Program-made: the position numbers and the translations under genes
From: Rhizobium viscosum
GTDB lineage: Bacteria > Pseudomonadota > Alphaproteobacteria > Rhizobiales > Rhizobiaceae
Reading direction: 5' to 3'
DNA length: 64,000 nucleotides
Assembly: GCF_014873945.1 (NCBI RefSeq)
Contig: NZ_JADBEC010000003.1
Location: forward strand, 62,001 to 126,000
In this document: positions 34,871-42,798 of the stretch, piece by piece
How positions within the stretch are numbered: the stretch's first letter is position 1
Layout of the letters: every line of letters begins with the position of its first letter
The notes under the pieces: model-generated
Databases searched by the model: none
What the model was told of the DNA's origin: nothing
Seen by the model: the letters and a program-made list of their open reading frames with translations, nothing else

Positions 34871-35673
34871 CGGCGAACCTCCGAACGCTTGGCCCAGCGG
34901 TCGATATAGACGAGCACGAAGGAGGAGAGGATGGCCAGCGCCAGATAGAGACAGCAGGCAATGCCATAGAAGAAGAAGGGTTCCTTGGTCACGCGCACGG
35001 CGACGCTCGTCTGGCGCAGGATATCGGCAAGGCTGATGATCGACACATAGGAGGTGTCCTTCAGCAGCACCATCCAGAGGTTCGTGAGGCCCGGCAGGGC
35101 AATGCGCACCAGCTGGGGCAGGACGATGAGGCGCAACGTACGGCCGCGATGCAGGCCAAGCGCGTCTCCCGCTTCGTATTGTCCCTTGGGAATGGCGCGG
35201 AAGGCCGAGAGCAGCACTTCCGAGCAATAGGCGGAAAAGACGACCGACAGTGCGATCACGCCGGCAAGGAAGGCATTGATTTCGACCGGCGGACCGTTAT
35301 AGCCGGCGAGATCCAGCAGATACTGGATGAGGATCTGCATGCCGTAATAGATGATGAAGAGCGTCAGAAGCTCCGGCAGGCCGCGGAAAATCGTGGTGTA
35401 GACGCCAGCCGCCAGCCGCAGCGACTTTTCTTCCGATTGCTGGCCGAGCGCGACCAGAAAACCGATGACGAGGCCGATCGGCAGGGTAACGAGCGCCACC
35501 GAAACCGTGACCTGCAGGCCAAGCGCGATCTCGTCGCCCCAGCCCGTGTCGCCACAGGCAAGAATCGTCGACGGCGCTAACCAGGTGAAGATGCCAACGG
35601 GCCCGCACAGTGGATCGACGATGTGCACAATCAGGCTCCAGAAGGAGCCAAGCGCGGAAAATAATCCGCCCAT
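34867..35673 (-). CDS. Polar amino-acid ABC transporter permease (HisQ/OccQ type)
   Basis: 268 residues, five or so membrane helices. EAA loop YEAGDALGLHRGRTLRLIVLPQLVRIALPGLTN. It lies 113 bp after the stop of the first binding-protein gene, with a terminator hairpin in between, and overlaps the next permease by 4 bp. Works with the second permease as a heterodimer. The region just upstream of its start repeats the sequence upstream of the binding-protein gene at 36560. Confidence 0.87.
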   Translation of the reverse strand: MGGLFSALGSFWSLIVHIVDPLCGPVGIFTWLAPSTILACGDTGWGDEIALGLQVTVSVALVTLPIGLVIGFLVALGQQSEEKSLRLAAGVYTTIFRGLPELLTLFIIYYGMQILIQYLLDLAGYNGPPVEINAFLAGVIALSVVFSAYCSEVLLSAFRAIPKGQYEAGDALGLHRGRTLRLIVLPQLVRIALPGLTNLWMVLLKDTSYVSIISLADILRQTSVAVRVTKEPFFFYGIACCLYLALAILSSFVLVYIDRWAKRSEVRR

Positions 35674-35732
35674 GCCAGAATTCCCCTCACGGCTTTTGCC
35701 GTTTTGATATTGCCACCTTTGTCAAACAAAAA

Positions 35733-35757
35733 TGGCGGAAGAGCAAGCCTTCCGCCA
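35733..35757 (-). terminator. Hairpin between binding-protein and permease genes
   Basis: TGGCGGAA and TTCCGCCA are perfect 8-bp complements around nine bases, followed on the minus strand by TTTTTG. It stands 30 bp after the binding-protein stop and 60 bp before the permease ATG. Partial termination here would make far more binding protein than permease. Confidence 0.75.
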
Positions 35758-35786
35758 GTATCTTCATCGGCCAGATAGCGAATTTA

Positions 35787-36560
35787 TCATTCGCCGTAAA
35801 CGTCGAAATCGAAGTACTTTTCCTGGATCTTCTTGTACTCGCCGCTGGCGCGGATCGCGGCGATCGCCGCGTTCAGCTTTTCCTTCAGCGGATCGCCCTT
35901 GCGGATGGCGATGCCTGCGCCACTGCCATTGATTTCCTTGTCGATCGGGAGGGTCGTCAGGATCTTGCAGCAGGAGCCGTCGGCGGACTTGACCCATTCG
36001 GAGAGAACGACGACGTCGTCGATGACGGCATCGACACGGCCGCTGGAAACGTCGAGTTTGTACTCGTCAGCCGTCGGGTAAAGCTTCAGTTCGCTGTCGG
36101 CGAGATGCTTCTCGACATAGTTGACGTTCGTCGTGGAGGTTTGCACACCGATTACCTTGCCCTTGAGGCCGGCAACATCGGTCACGGTCGAATCCTTCGG
36201 CACGGCAACGGCCGGTGGGGTTCTGTAAAAATGATCGGAGAAGTCGACGAGCTTCAGGCGCTCCGGGGTGATTGCCATCGACGAGACGATCATGTCGAAC
36301 TTCTTGGCGTTCAGCGCCGGAATGATGCCGTCCCAATCGGTCGAGACGAAAGAGCACTCGGCCTTCATCTCAGCGCAGAGGGCCTTGGCGATATCGATGT
36401 CGAAGCCCTGAATGGTGCCACTGGCGTCGACGAATTCGAACGGCGGGTAGGTCGAATCGGTGCCGATGACGTATTTTTCGCCGTCGGCGAGAGCCGCGCC
36501 GGCAAAGAGAGACATTGCCGCAACCGAGGCTGCAGCAAGGAGCTTCGTGGAAATACGCAT
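35787..36560 (-). CDS. Amino-acid ABC transporter substrate-binding protein, copy 1
   Basis: 257 residues from the ATG at 36560. A signal peptide (residues 1-25, ending AALA) precedes the SBP family 3 fold: IGTDSTYPPFEFVDASG, GFDIDIAKALCAEM, STDWDGIIPALNAKKFDMIVSSM and ERLKLVDFS. This pattern belongs to lysine/arginine/ornithine/histidine-type binding proteins. It is copy one of an 885-bp tandem duplication with the gene at 36672. Most differences are in the region after KLVDFS (DHFYRTPPAVAV vs NKYYNTPPAIAV). Confidence 0.9.
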   Translation of the reverse strand: MRISTKLLAAASVAAMSLFAGAALADGEKYVIGTDSTYPPFEFVDASGTIQGFDIDIAKALCAEMKAECSFVSTDWDGIIPALNAKKFDMIVSSMAITPERLKLVDFSDHFYRTPPAVAVPKDSTVTDVAGLKGKVIGVQTSTTNVNYVEKHLADSELKLYPTADEYKLDVSSGRVDAVIDDVVVLSEWVKSADGSCCKILTTLPIDKEINGSGAGIAIRKGDPLKEKLNAAIAAIRASGEYKKIQEKYFDFDVYGE

Positions 36561-36617
36561 GAGAATTCCTCTCACGGCTTTTGCCGTTTTGACATCGCCG
36601 TGTTGCCGAACAAAAAA

Positions 36618-36642
36618 TGGCGGAAGAGCAAGCCTTCCGCCA
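36618..36642 (-). terminator. Hairpin between the two binding-protein genes
   Basis: Copy of the hairpin at 35733-35757: TGGCGGAA and TTCCGCCA around nine bases, followed on the minus strand by TTTTTTG. It was duplicated with the gene at an 885-bp spacing and again follows the stop codon of a binding-protein gene. Confidence 0.75.
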
Positions 36643-36671
36643 TTACCTTCATCGGCCAGATAGCGAATTTA

Positions 36672-37445
36672 TCATTCGCCGTAAACGTCGAAATCGAAGT
36701 ACTTTTCCTGGATCTTCTTGTATTCGCCGCTGGCGCGGATCGCAGCGATCGCGGTGTTCAGCTTTTCCTTCAGCGGATCGCCCTTGCGGATGGCAATGCC
36801 TGCACCGTTGCCGTTGATTTCCTTGTCGACCGGCAGGGTCGTCAGGATCTTGCAGCAGGCGCCGGCATCGGACTTGACCCATTCGGAGAGAACGACGACG
36901 TCGTCGATGACGGCGTCGACACGGCCGCTGGAAACGTCGAGCTTGTACTCGTCAGCCGTCGGGTAGAGCTTCAGCTCGGTGTCGGCGAGATGCTTCTCGG
37001 CGTAGTTGGCGTGGGTCGTGGAGGTCTGCGCGCCGATCACCTTGCCCTTGAGGCCGGCAACATCCGTGATCGTGGAGTCCTTCGGCACGGCGATTGCCGG
37101 CGGAGTGTTGTAATACTTGTTGGAGAAGTCGACGAGCTTGAGGCGCTCAGGCGTAATCGACATGGACGAGACGATCATGTCGAACTTCTTGGCGTTCAGC
37201 GCCGGAATGATTCCGTCCCAATCGGTCGAGACGAAAGAGCACTCGGCTTTCATCTCAGCGCAAAGCGCCTTGGCGATATCGATGTCGAAACCCTGAATGG
37301 TGCCACTGGCGTCGACGAATTCGAACGGCGGATAGGTCGAATCCGTGCCGATCACATATTTTTCGCCATCGGCGAGGGCCGAACCGGCGAAAAGGGACAT
37401 TGCCGCGAGCGAAGCTGCAGCAAGGAGCTTGGTGGAAATGCGCAT
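36672..37445 (-). CDS. Amino-acid ABC transporter substrate-binding protein, copy 2
   Basis: 257 residues from the ATG at 37445; the open frame continues upstream, but the signal peptide MRISTKLLAAASLAAMSLF starts here. Same SBP family 3 motifs as copy 1, differing at scattered positions. It is the promoter-proximal gene of the minus-strand run, so it should be the most abundant product. Nearly identical ends and identical intergenic sequence show recent duplication or gene conversion. Confidence 0.9.
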   Translation of the reverse strand: MRISTKLLAAASLAAMSLFAGSALADGEKYVIGTDSTYPPFEFVDASGTIQGFDIDIAKALCAEMKAECSFVSTDWDGIIPALNAKKFDMIVSSMSITPERLKLVDFSNKYYNTPPAIAVPKDSTITDVAGLKGKVIGAQTSTTHANYAEKHLADTELKLYPTADEYKLDVSSGRVDAVIDDVVVLSEWVKSDAGACCKILTTLPVDKEINGNGAGIAIRKGDPLKEKLNTAIAAIRASGEYKKIQEKYFDFDVYGE

Positions 37446-37771
37446 GAGGATCCTCTCTGTTGGTGGCGCCGGGCCTTTTTGTTGTTCGCCGGCGGCCGCA
37501 CACTTCGACGGTGCCACCACCGTCTTGCGGCGATAATCAAACCTTTTTTCGCAAAATTGCAACAGGAATCCCCGCGCAGTTGTGCGTTGCAACCGGCAAC
37601 CGAGATGAACAGGGGCCGACCGTGGTGTTCAGGTGAGGTTAATCCCGTCCTTCTTAGCGTCAGGAACAAACCGGCATTTTAGCGCTTTGAGTTTCGCATG
37701 GTGCACAAAAAGCCGTGATTGCGGGGCAGTGAGCCCCGGTCGAAGTCAAAACAAGGACGAGGAAACCCCTG
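37446..37771. other. Divergent intergenic region, binding protein / OmpA
   Basis: 326 bp between the minus-strand transporter run and the plus-strand OmpA-family gene; it should hold both promoters. G/C-rich near the transporter start, A/T-richer around 37535-37560. No clear operator palindrome was found. Confidence 0.4.
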
Positions 37772-40054
37772 ATGGGCATGAAATCCAGATTGTTTGCGAG
37801 CGCGGCCTTTCCGCTGCTTTCCCTTGCCTTCGCGGTGCCGCCGGTAGGCGCCTACGCCGCAGTCGGCGGGGTAGAGCATGGCGCTGCCGGCACTGTTGCC
37901 AGTACCGTCGTTGGGGGCAGCTACGAGGTAGCGCAGGACGCACCTTCTGAAGAGGAGCTTTTGAAAAAGAAGAGGAAGCAGGCAGAGGAGCAGCAACAGC
38001 AGCAGGAGGCGCCCGCCGAAAAGCCGCAGAAGCGTGAAGCGCCCGCCGAAAGCGCTCCGGAACCGGAACAGAAGCCCAAGCGCCAGCGCGAGCCCGAACC
38101 GCAGGCAGAGCCGCAAGCCCAGGCCCCCGCGGCTGAAGAGCCCGCACGTCCGCGCCGCCAGCGCGAAGCCCAGCCCGAACAGGCAGCACCCGAGCAGCAG
38201 GCTCCCGCCGCCGAAGAACCCCAGAAGCCGCGCCGCCAGCGTCAGGCGCAGCCGGAACAGGCGGCACCACAGGCCGAACAGCCGCAAGCCGAACAGCCCA
38301 AGGCAGAGCAGCCGCCGGCAGAACAGCCAAAGCGCCAGCGTGATCGCAAGCAGAATGCCGAACAGGCAGCCCCTGACACCCAGCAGCCGGCTGCCGAAGC
38401 TCCTGCCGCCGGCGAGGCGAATCAGCCCGCCGAAAAACCGCGCCAGCGCCCGCAGCGCCAGAAGCCGGAAACGACAGAGCAGCCTGCCGAGCAGAGCACG
38501 GAACAGCCGGCAGAGCAGCAGGGCGGCAAGCGGCCGGCCGGCGGCAAGCGCCCCGCAGCTACCGAGCAGCAGGCAGCGCCATCCGGTGAGGCAGCGCCCA
38601 TACCGGCCGGAAAGCCCGCAACAGCCGAACAGCCTGCCGGCGAAAAGCCAGCAGCCGAGAAGCCGGTCCCGGCGGAGAAGCCGACGACAGCCGAAACACC
38701 GGCGACCGCCGAGAAACCAGCCGCTGGCGAACAGCCGGCCAATGGCCAGACCGTTCAGCCTCTACCCGGCCAGCAGCCTGAACAGCCTGCAGCCATCGCG
38801 CCGCAGCCCGGTGAACAGCCGGCAGCCATTGCGCCACAGCAGGCAGAACAGGCCATTCCCGCACCTGAAAAGGTTACGCCGAAGGAGCTGGAGCGCCGCA
38901 AGGAGATCGCCCAGGATCCGGCCAAAAGCACCGAGACCATCGTCCTGCCGGTTGAGAATGGTGCCGCCGTTCTCGACAGCGACAAGGATGCCGACCGCAG
39001 CCAGGGCCGGCAGGGCCGTCGCGATCGTGACCGCCAGCGCGCCGACAGCCAGGATTTCAAGCTGCCGACCTCGGATGCCGAGGCTCAGTCGCTGAGCGCC
39101 ACCCGACAGAGTGCGCCAGTGCAGATCGAGGCCATCACGCGTGAAGAGGGCCGGCGTATCGACCGCCGTCCGCAGTTCGCCCAACCTGATGGCGTGCGTT
39201 ACGGCGAACGCACGGACGACAGCCGCGTCATCATCCAGTTCGGCGACCGCACTATCGTTCGCAGCGACGACGACCGCCGCTTCCTGCGCGATGGCGAACG
39301 GCCGAGTTATGAAGAGCTCTCGGGTGACCGCTATCGCGAGACAATCATACGGCCCGAGGGCTATCGCATCGTGACGATCCGCAACCGGTACGGCGACATC
39401 ATCCAGCGCTCCCGCGTCGATGCTCGCGGCCGGGAAGAAGTGCTCTATTATTCCCCCGAGCTCTATGAGGATCCGGATCGCGACTACTTCGAGGATCCTG
39501 GCGCAGACCTGCCGCCGATGCGCCTGCGCGTGCCGCTGGACGACTATATCATCGACACCAGCACCGATCCGGACCGCGACTATTACGAGTTCCTGAGCGA
39601 GCCACCCGTCGAGCCGGTCGAACGTGTCTATTCGCTGAACGAGGTGAAATATTCCGCCCGTATCCGCGACAAGGTGCGCCGTATCGACCTGGATACAGTG
39701 ACGTTTGCGACGGGAAGTGCGGAAATTCCGATGAGCCAGGCCCGCACGCTGCGCAAGGTGGCCGATGCGATCAACGAAGTGCTCGACAAGAACAAGAGCG
39801 AGACCTTCCTGATCGAAGGCCATACGGATGCCGTCGGCTCCGATCAGAGCAACCTGATCCTGTCCGACCAGCGCGCGGAATCGGTCGCCAACGTGCTGAC
39901 GGATGTCTATGGCATCCCGCCTGAGAACCTTGCCACGCAAGGTTATGGCGAGCGCTATCTGAAGGTGAATACGGCTGGGCCGAATCAGGAGAACCGGCGT
40001 GTGACCATCCGGCGTGTGACGCCGCTGGTGCGGCCGGTGGCGCAGAACAGGTAA
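37772..40054 (+). CDS. Large OmpA-family protein with Pro/Glu/Ala/Gln-rich spacer
   Basis: 760 residues (the ATG at 37778 is equally possible). A signal peptide ends near AYA (about residue 30). Residues about 65-370 are low complexity, built of EQPAE-, EKPA- and KPKRQR-like units, presumably extended and able to span the periplasm or cell wall. A middle domain (about 440-630) has paired R-Y-G and D-R-D-Y motifs. The OmpA/MotB peptidoglycan-binding domain (about 638-745) shows FATGSAEI, IEGHTDAVGS and LSDQRAESV. Probably anchors the outer membrane to the cell wall. A terminator follows. Confidence 0.85.
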   Translation: MGMKSRLFASAAFPLLSLAFAVPPVGAYAAVGGVEHGAAGTVASTVVGGSYEVAQDAPSEEELLKKKRKQAEEQQQQQEAPAEKPQKREAPAESAPEPEQKPKRQREPEPQAEPQAQAPAAEEPARPRRQREAQPEQAAPEQQAPAAEEPQKPRRQRQAQPEQAAPQAEQPQAEQPKAEQPPAEQPKRQRDRKQNAEQAAPDTQQPAAEAPAAGEANQPAEKPRQRPQRQKPETTEQPAEQSTEQPAEQQGGKRPAGGKRPAATEQQAAPSGEAAPIPAGKPATAEQPAGEKPAAEKPVPAEKPTTAETPATAEKPAAGEQPANGQTVQPLPGQQPEQPAAIAPQPGEQPAAIAPQQAEQAIPAPEKVTPKELERRKEIAQDPAKSTETIVLPVENGAAVLDSDKDADRSQGRQGRRDRDRQRADSQDFKLPTSDAEAQSLSATRQSAPVQIEAITREEGRRIDRRPQFAQPDGVRYGERTDDSRVIIQFGDRTIVRSDDDRRFLRDGERPSYEELSGDRYRETIIRPEGYRIVTIRNRYGDIIQRSRVDARGREEVLYYSPELYEDPDRDYFEDPGADLPPMRLRVPLDDYIIDTSTDPDRDYYEFLSEPPVEPVERVYSLNEVKYSARIRDKVRRIDLDTVTFATGSAEIPMSQARTLRKVADAINEVLDKNKSETFLIEGHTDAVGSDQSNLILSDQRAESVANVLTDVYGIPPENLATQGYGERYLKVNTAGPNQENRRVTIRRVTPLVRPVAQNR

Positions 40055-40078
40055 GGGAATACCGGTATGTCATGAGGA

Positions 40079-40106
40079 GGCGGGGTCGTGAGGCCCCGCT
40101 CTTTTT
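40079..40106 (+). terminator. Terminator after the OmpA-family gene
   Basis: GCGGGGTC and GGCCCCGC form the stem (one G-T pair) around GTGA, followed by TCTTTTTG. It starts 25 bp after the stop codon. Confidence 0.85.
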
Positions 40107-40130
40107 GTTTTGGGGATTTTGGAAGGAGAA

Positions 40131-40333
40131 GCGTGCCGTGTAGCACCCCCCCTCTGTCCTGCCGGACATCTCCCCCACAGGTGGGGAGATTGGCTGGGGG
40201 CGCCGCCCCCCTAAACAACTACCGTTGCAACCCGGCAAAACCGAAGAAGGATGTGACGGTCACGCCGCTTGCCGATCTCCACCCTTGTGGGGGAGATGTC
40301 CGGCAGGACAGAGGGGGGTGCCACACGGCATGC
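40131..40333. repeat. Long inverted repeat, about 65-bp arms
   Basis: The left arm (40131-40196) and right arm (40271-40333) are reverse complements with few mismatches. Both carry TGTCCTGCCGGACATCTCCC next to a CCCCCCTCTG run. Each arm has its own smaller dyad (CTCCCCCAC ... GTGGGGAG). The 75-bp centre has no coding frame. It sits between OmpA-type and mobB genes that converge. This looks like a mosaic palindromic element of the kind seen in rhizobial intergenic DNA. Confidence 0.75.
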
Positions 40334-40372
40334 GCCAGCAGCTTAAAGCAGGGATAGGCCGTCACCTATCCC

Positions 40373-40897
40373 TCAAGCCCCCGCCGGAGCCCCAAGCCCA
40401 ACCATCCGCGCCACAAAATCGGCGATCCCGACCGTATCATCCAGATCAAACACGGCGAGCCCTGCCGCATCCTCCACGGCATGATCCGCGGCAATCGCCA
40501 CGATATGCGGATCCTCCGGCACCAGTGGATCCCGCCTTGCCGCTTCCAGGCGCCGCGCCTCGATCTTCGGGATCGGCTCGCGTTTGTAGCCCTCGATCAG
40601 CACGAGATCGCAAGGCGCAAGCCGCGCCAATATCTCATCGAAACTCGGCTCCGGTGCGCCGCGCAGCTCGTGCATGATGGCATAACGGGTGCCGGAGACG
40701 ATCGTCACCTCATGGGCGCCGGCCTGGCGGTGGCGGTAGCTGTCGGCACCGACCTTGTCGATGTCGAAATCGTGGTGGGCGTGTTTGATGGTGGAGATGC
40801 GATAGCCGCGACGGGTGAACTCCTCGACGAGGCGAACGGCGAGGCCTGTCTTGCCGGAATTCTTCCAGCCGGCGATGCCGAAGATCTTCTGTGTCAT
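40373..40897 (-). CDS. mobB: Molybdopterin-guanine dinucleotide biosynthesis protein B
   Basis: 174 residues from the ATG at 40897; a further in-frame ATG lies at 40933. P-loop GWKNSGKTGL, then TIKHAHHDFDIDKVGADSYRHRQAGA and LVLIEGYKREPIPKIE, which define MobB. A GTP-binding protein that assists MobA in adding GMP to molybdopterin. It follows mobA by 32 bp on the same strand. Confidence 0.93.
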   Translation of the reverse strand: MTQKIFGIAGWKNSGKTGLAVRLVEEFTRRGYRISTIKHAHHDFDIDKVGADSYRHRQAGAHEVTIVSGTRYAIMHELRGAPEPSFDEILARLAPCDLVLIEGYKREPIPKIEARRLEAARRDPLVPEDPHIVAIAADHAVEDAAGLAVFDLDDTVGIADFVARMVGLGAPAGA

Positions 40898-40929
40898 CCG
40901 CCCATCTTCTTTCCTATGCCCTTCTTCTT

Positions 40930-41559
40930 TCATGTGCGAAGGGCTTCAAGCCAGCGTTCGGCCTCGATTAAATCATCAGGCGTGTTGATGTTAAAGAAGG
41001 GATCGAGAACACTGGCGCGGGTCGGATGTAGCGGGAAGGGCACTTCCGTAACGTCATGACGCAAGAGGAAGTCACGCACGCGACGCTTCTCGTCGATCCT
41101 GACCCAACCTTGCAGATCGCCGGCGAGCGCTGTCGGCCATAGGCCGAAGACAGGATGGCTGCGGCCTTCCGAGGCAGCAATGGCGATTTGTTCGGGATGG
41201 CTTACCGCATTCGCTAGCCGGCTAACGAGATCGGACGGAAAGAAGGGGCAATCGACGGAGACGGTCACGACATGAGTGGCGGGCAGGCCGGCGCCATAGA
41301 CCATGGCCGCATGGATTCCGGCCATCGGCCCCGCCTTGCCCCGAATGCGGTCGGAGACGACGGGCAGGTCGTGTCCGACGGCAGTATCTGCGTTGACGGC
41401 GATCTCAACCGTCTGCGGCGCTAGGCGGGTCAGAACATGCGAAAGCAGGCTGCGGCCGCCGAGCGTGACGCCCGCCTTGTCGCGACCCATGCGCGACGAG
41501 CGCCCGCCGGCCAGGACGACGCCCGGAATGGTCGATTGGTCGAGCACGAAGTCAGTCAT
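40930..41559 (-). CDS. mobA: Molybdenum cofactor guanylyltransferase
   Basis: 209 residues. N-terminal nucleotide-binding motif VVLAGGRSSRMGRDKA, then SDRIRGKAGPMAGIHAAM and VSVDCPFFP, and a C-terminal NINTPDDL. It transfers GMP to molybdopterin to form the dinucleotide cofactor used by DMSO reductase-family enzymes. Operon with mobB; moaA lies 7 kb away on the same strand. Confidence 0.93.
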   Translation of the reverse strand: MTDFVLDQSTIPGVVLAGGRSSRMGRDKAGVTLGGRSLLSHVLTRLAPQTVEIAVNADTAVGHDLPVVSDRIRGKAGPMAGIHAAMVYGAGLPATHVVTVSVDCPFFPSDLVSRLANAVSHPEQIAIAASEGRSHPVFGLWPTALAGDLQGWVRIDEKRRVRDFLLRHDVTEVPFPLHPTRASVLDPFFNINTPDDLIEAERWLEALRT

Positions 41560-41576
41560 GGCGATACCTCAGACTA

Positions 41577-42485
41577 TCACACGGGCGAGCGGGGCGCCGA
41601 TTCCTGGGCGATCGGCGGCACGTGGCGCTTGGCCTCACGATAGAACGTATAGAGTCCGGAGGCGATAACGATGGCGGCGCCCACCAGCGTCCAGAAATCA
41701 GGCACTTCGGCAAAGAAGAAGAAGCCGAGCAGCGAGGAGAAGATCAGGCTCGTATAACGGAAAGGTGCGACGAAGGAGATCTCGCCGGTGCGCATGGCGA
41801 GGATGACCGACTGGTAGCCGACGAGCACGAGCACTGAGGCGAGCAGGAGATGCGTCAGCGAGGTGGCGCTGACCGGCTCCCAACCGCCGAGGAAAGGGAT
41901 CATCAGTGCGCCAAAGAGCGCAACCGAGATCGCCGTTATCGTCGTGATCATCAGCGAGGGGATATCCTTGCTGATGCTGCGTGTGGCAAGATCGCGGCCG
42001 GCCGTGACGGCGACGCTGGCGACGCAGAGCAGGGCGGCCGCGGTAAAACCCTCCGGGCCGGGACGGATGATGATCATCACGCCGACAAGACCGACAAGGA
42101 TCGCCATCCAGCGCCGCCAGCCGACCGGCTCCTGGAAGAAGAGTGCTGCGCCAAAGGTGACGACCAGCGGCAGGGACTGCAGGATCGCCGAGGCATTGGC
42201 AATCGGCATCATGCCAAGGGCGGTAATGTAGGTAACCGCGGCAATGATCTCGCAGGCTATGCGCAGCGCGATGATAGGCTTGAGCATGACGCGCCAGGGC
42301 CGCAGTGCGCCCAGCTTCCAGGCGATCAGATAGACGAGGATGCTGGTGAAGAGGCCACGCAGAAACATGATCTCGCCGGCATTCATGTAGGCTATGACGG
42401 ATTTGGAGAGTGCGTCGCTTGCGGAAAAGCCCGCCATCGCCATGCTCATATAGATGGCGCCTTCGGTATTGCGTGATCGCGGCAT
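41577..42485 (-). CDS. DMT superfamily transporter (EamA)
   Basis: 302 residues with about ten membrane helices in two EamA repeats. Repeat one has ALSKSVIAYMNAGEIMFLRGL and ALGMMPIANASAILQSLPLVVTFGAALFFQEPVGWRRW; repeat two shows FRYTSLIFSSLLGFFFFAE. A metabolite exporter of unknown substrate. It ends 17 bp upstream of mobA on the same strand and could be its upstream operon partner. Confidence 0.85.
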   Translation of the reverse strand: MPRSRNTEGAIYMSMAMAGFSASDALSKSVIAYMNAGEIMFLRGLFTSILVYLIAWKLGALRPWRVMLKPIIALRIACEIIAAVTYITALGMMPIANASAILQSLPLVVTFGAALFFQEPVGWRRWMAILVGLVGVMIIIRPGPEGFTAAALLCVASVAVTAGRDLATRSISKDIPSLMITTITAISVALFGALMIPFLGGWEPVSATSLTHLLLASVLVLVGYQSVILAMRTGEISFVAPFRYTSLIFSSLLGFFFFAEVPDFWTLVGAAIVIASGLYTFYREAKRHVPPIAQESAPRSPV

Positions 42486-42798
42486 GCTGGAGATTCCCTT
42501 ACCTTACAAGCCCTTTTAGAAGGGAAAGGCCGGCAAGGGTATCGACGGAATGCCACACCCGGGATAATTCGATGCTGCACTGCGGTACAACCTGCCGTTA
42601 GGGAAAGCAAATCCTTGTGCAGCTGCGGCAAATATTAGAAATATAAGGATAATTCCCAAATCTTCCGGTTGCGGATTAAGGTTGTATCAACCGATTCAGC
42701 GAAATATGCAGGCCACTCTTCATGATGGAGGAGGCCGCCGAACCATCCGGAATGATTGCGGAGTGGACGGTACCATCAGTTTCAAGGCGCCGCTCCCC
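42486..42798. other. Intergenic region upstream of the chemoreceptor
   Basis: 313 bp between the divergent DMT transporter and chemoreceptor genes. A/T-rich around 42618-42660 (probable promoter area). An in-frame extension of the chemoreceptor to 42682 exists but lacks domain character. No other feature seen. Confidence 0.4.
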
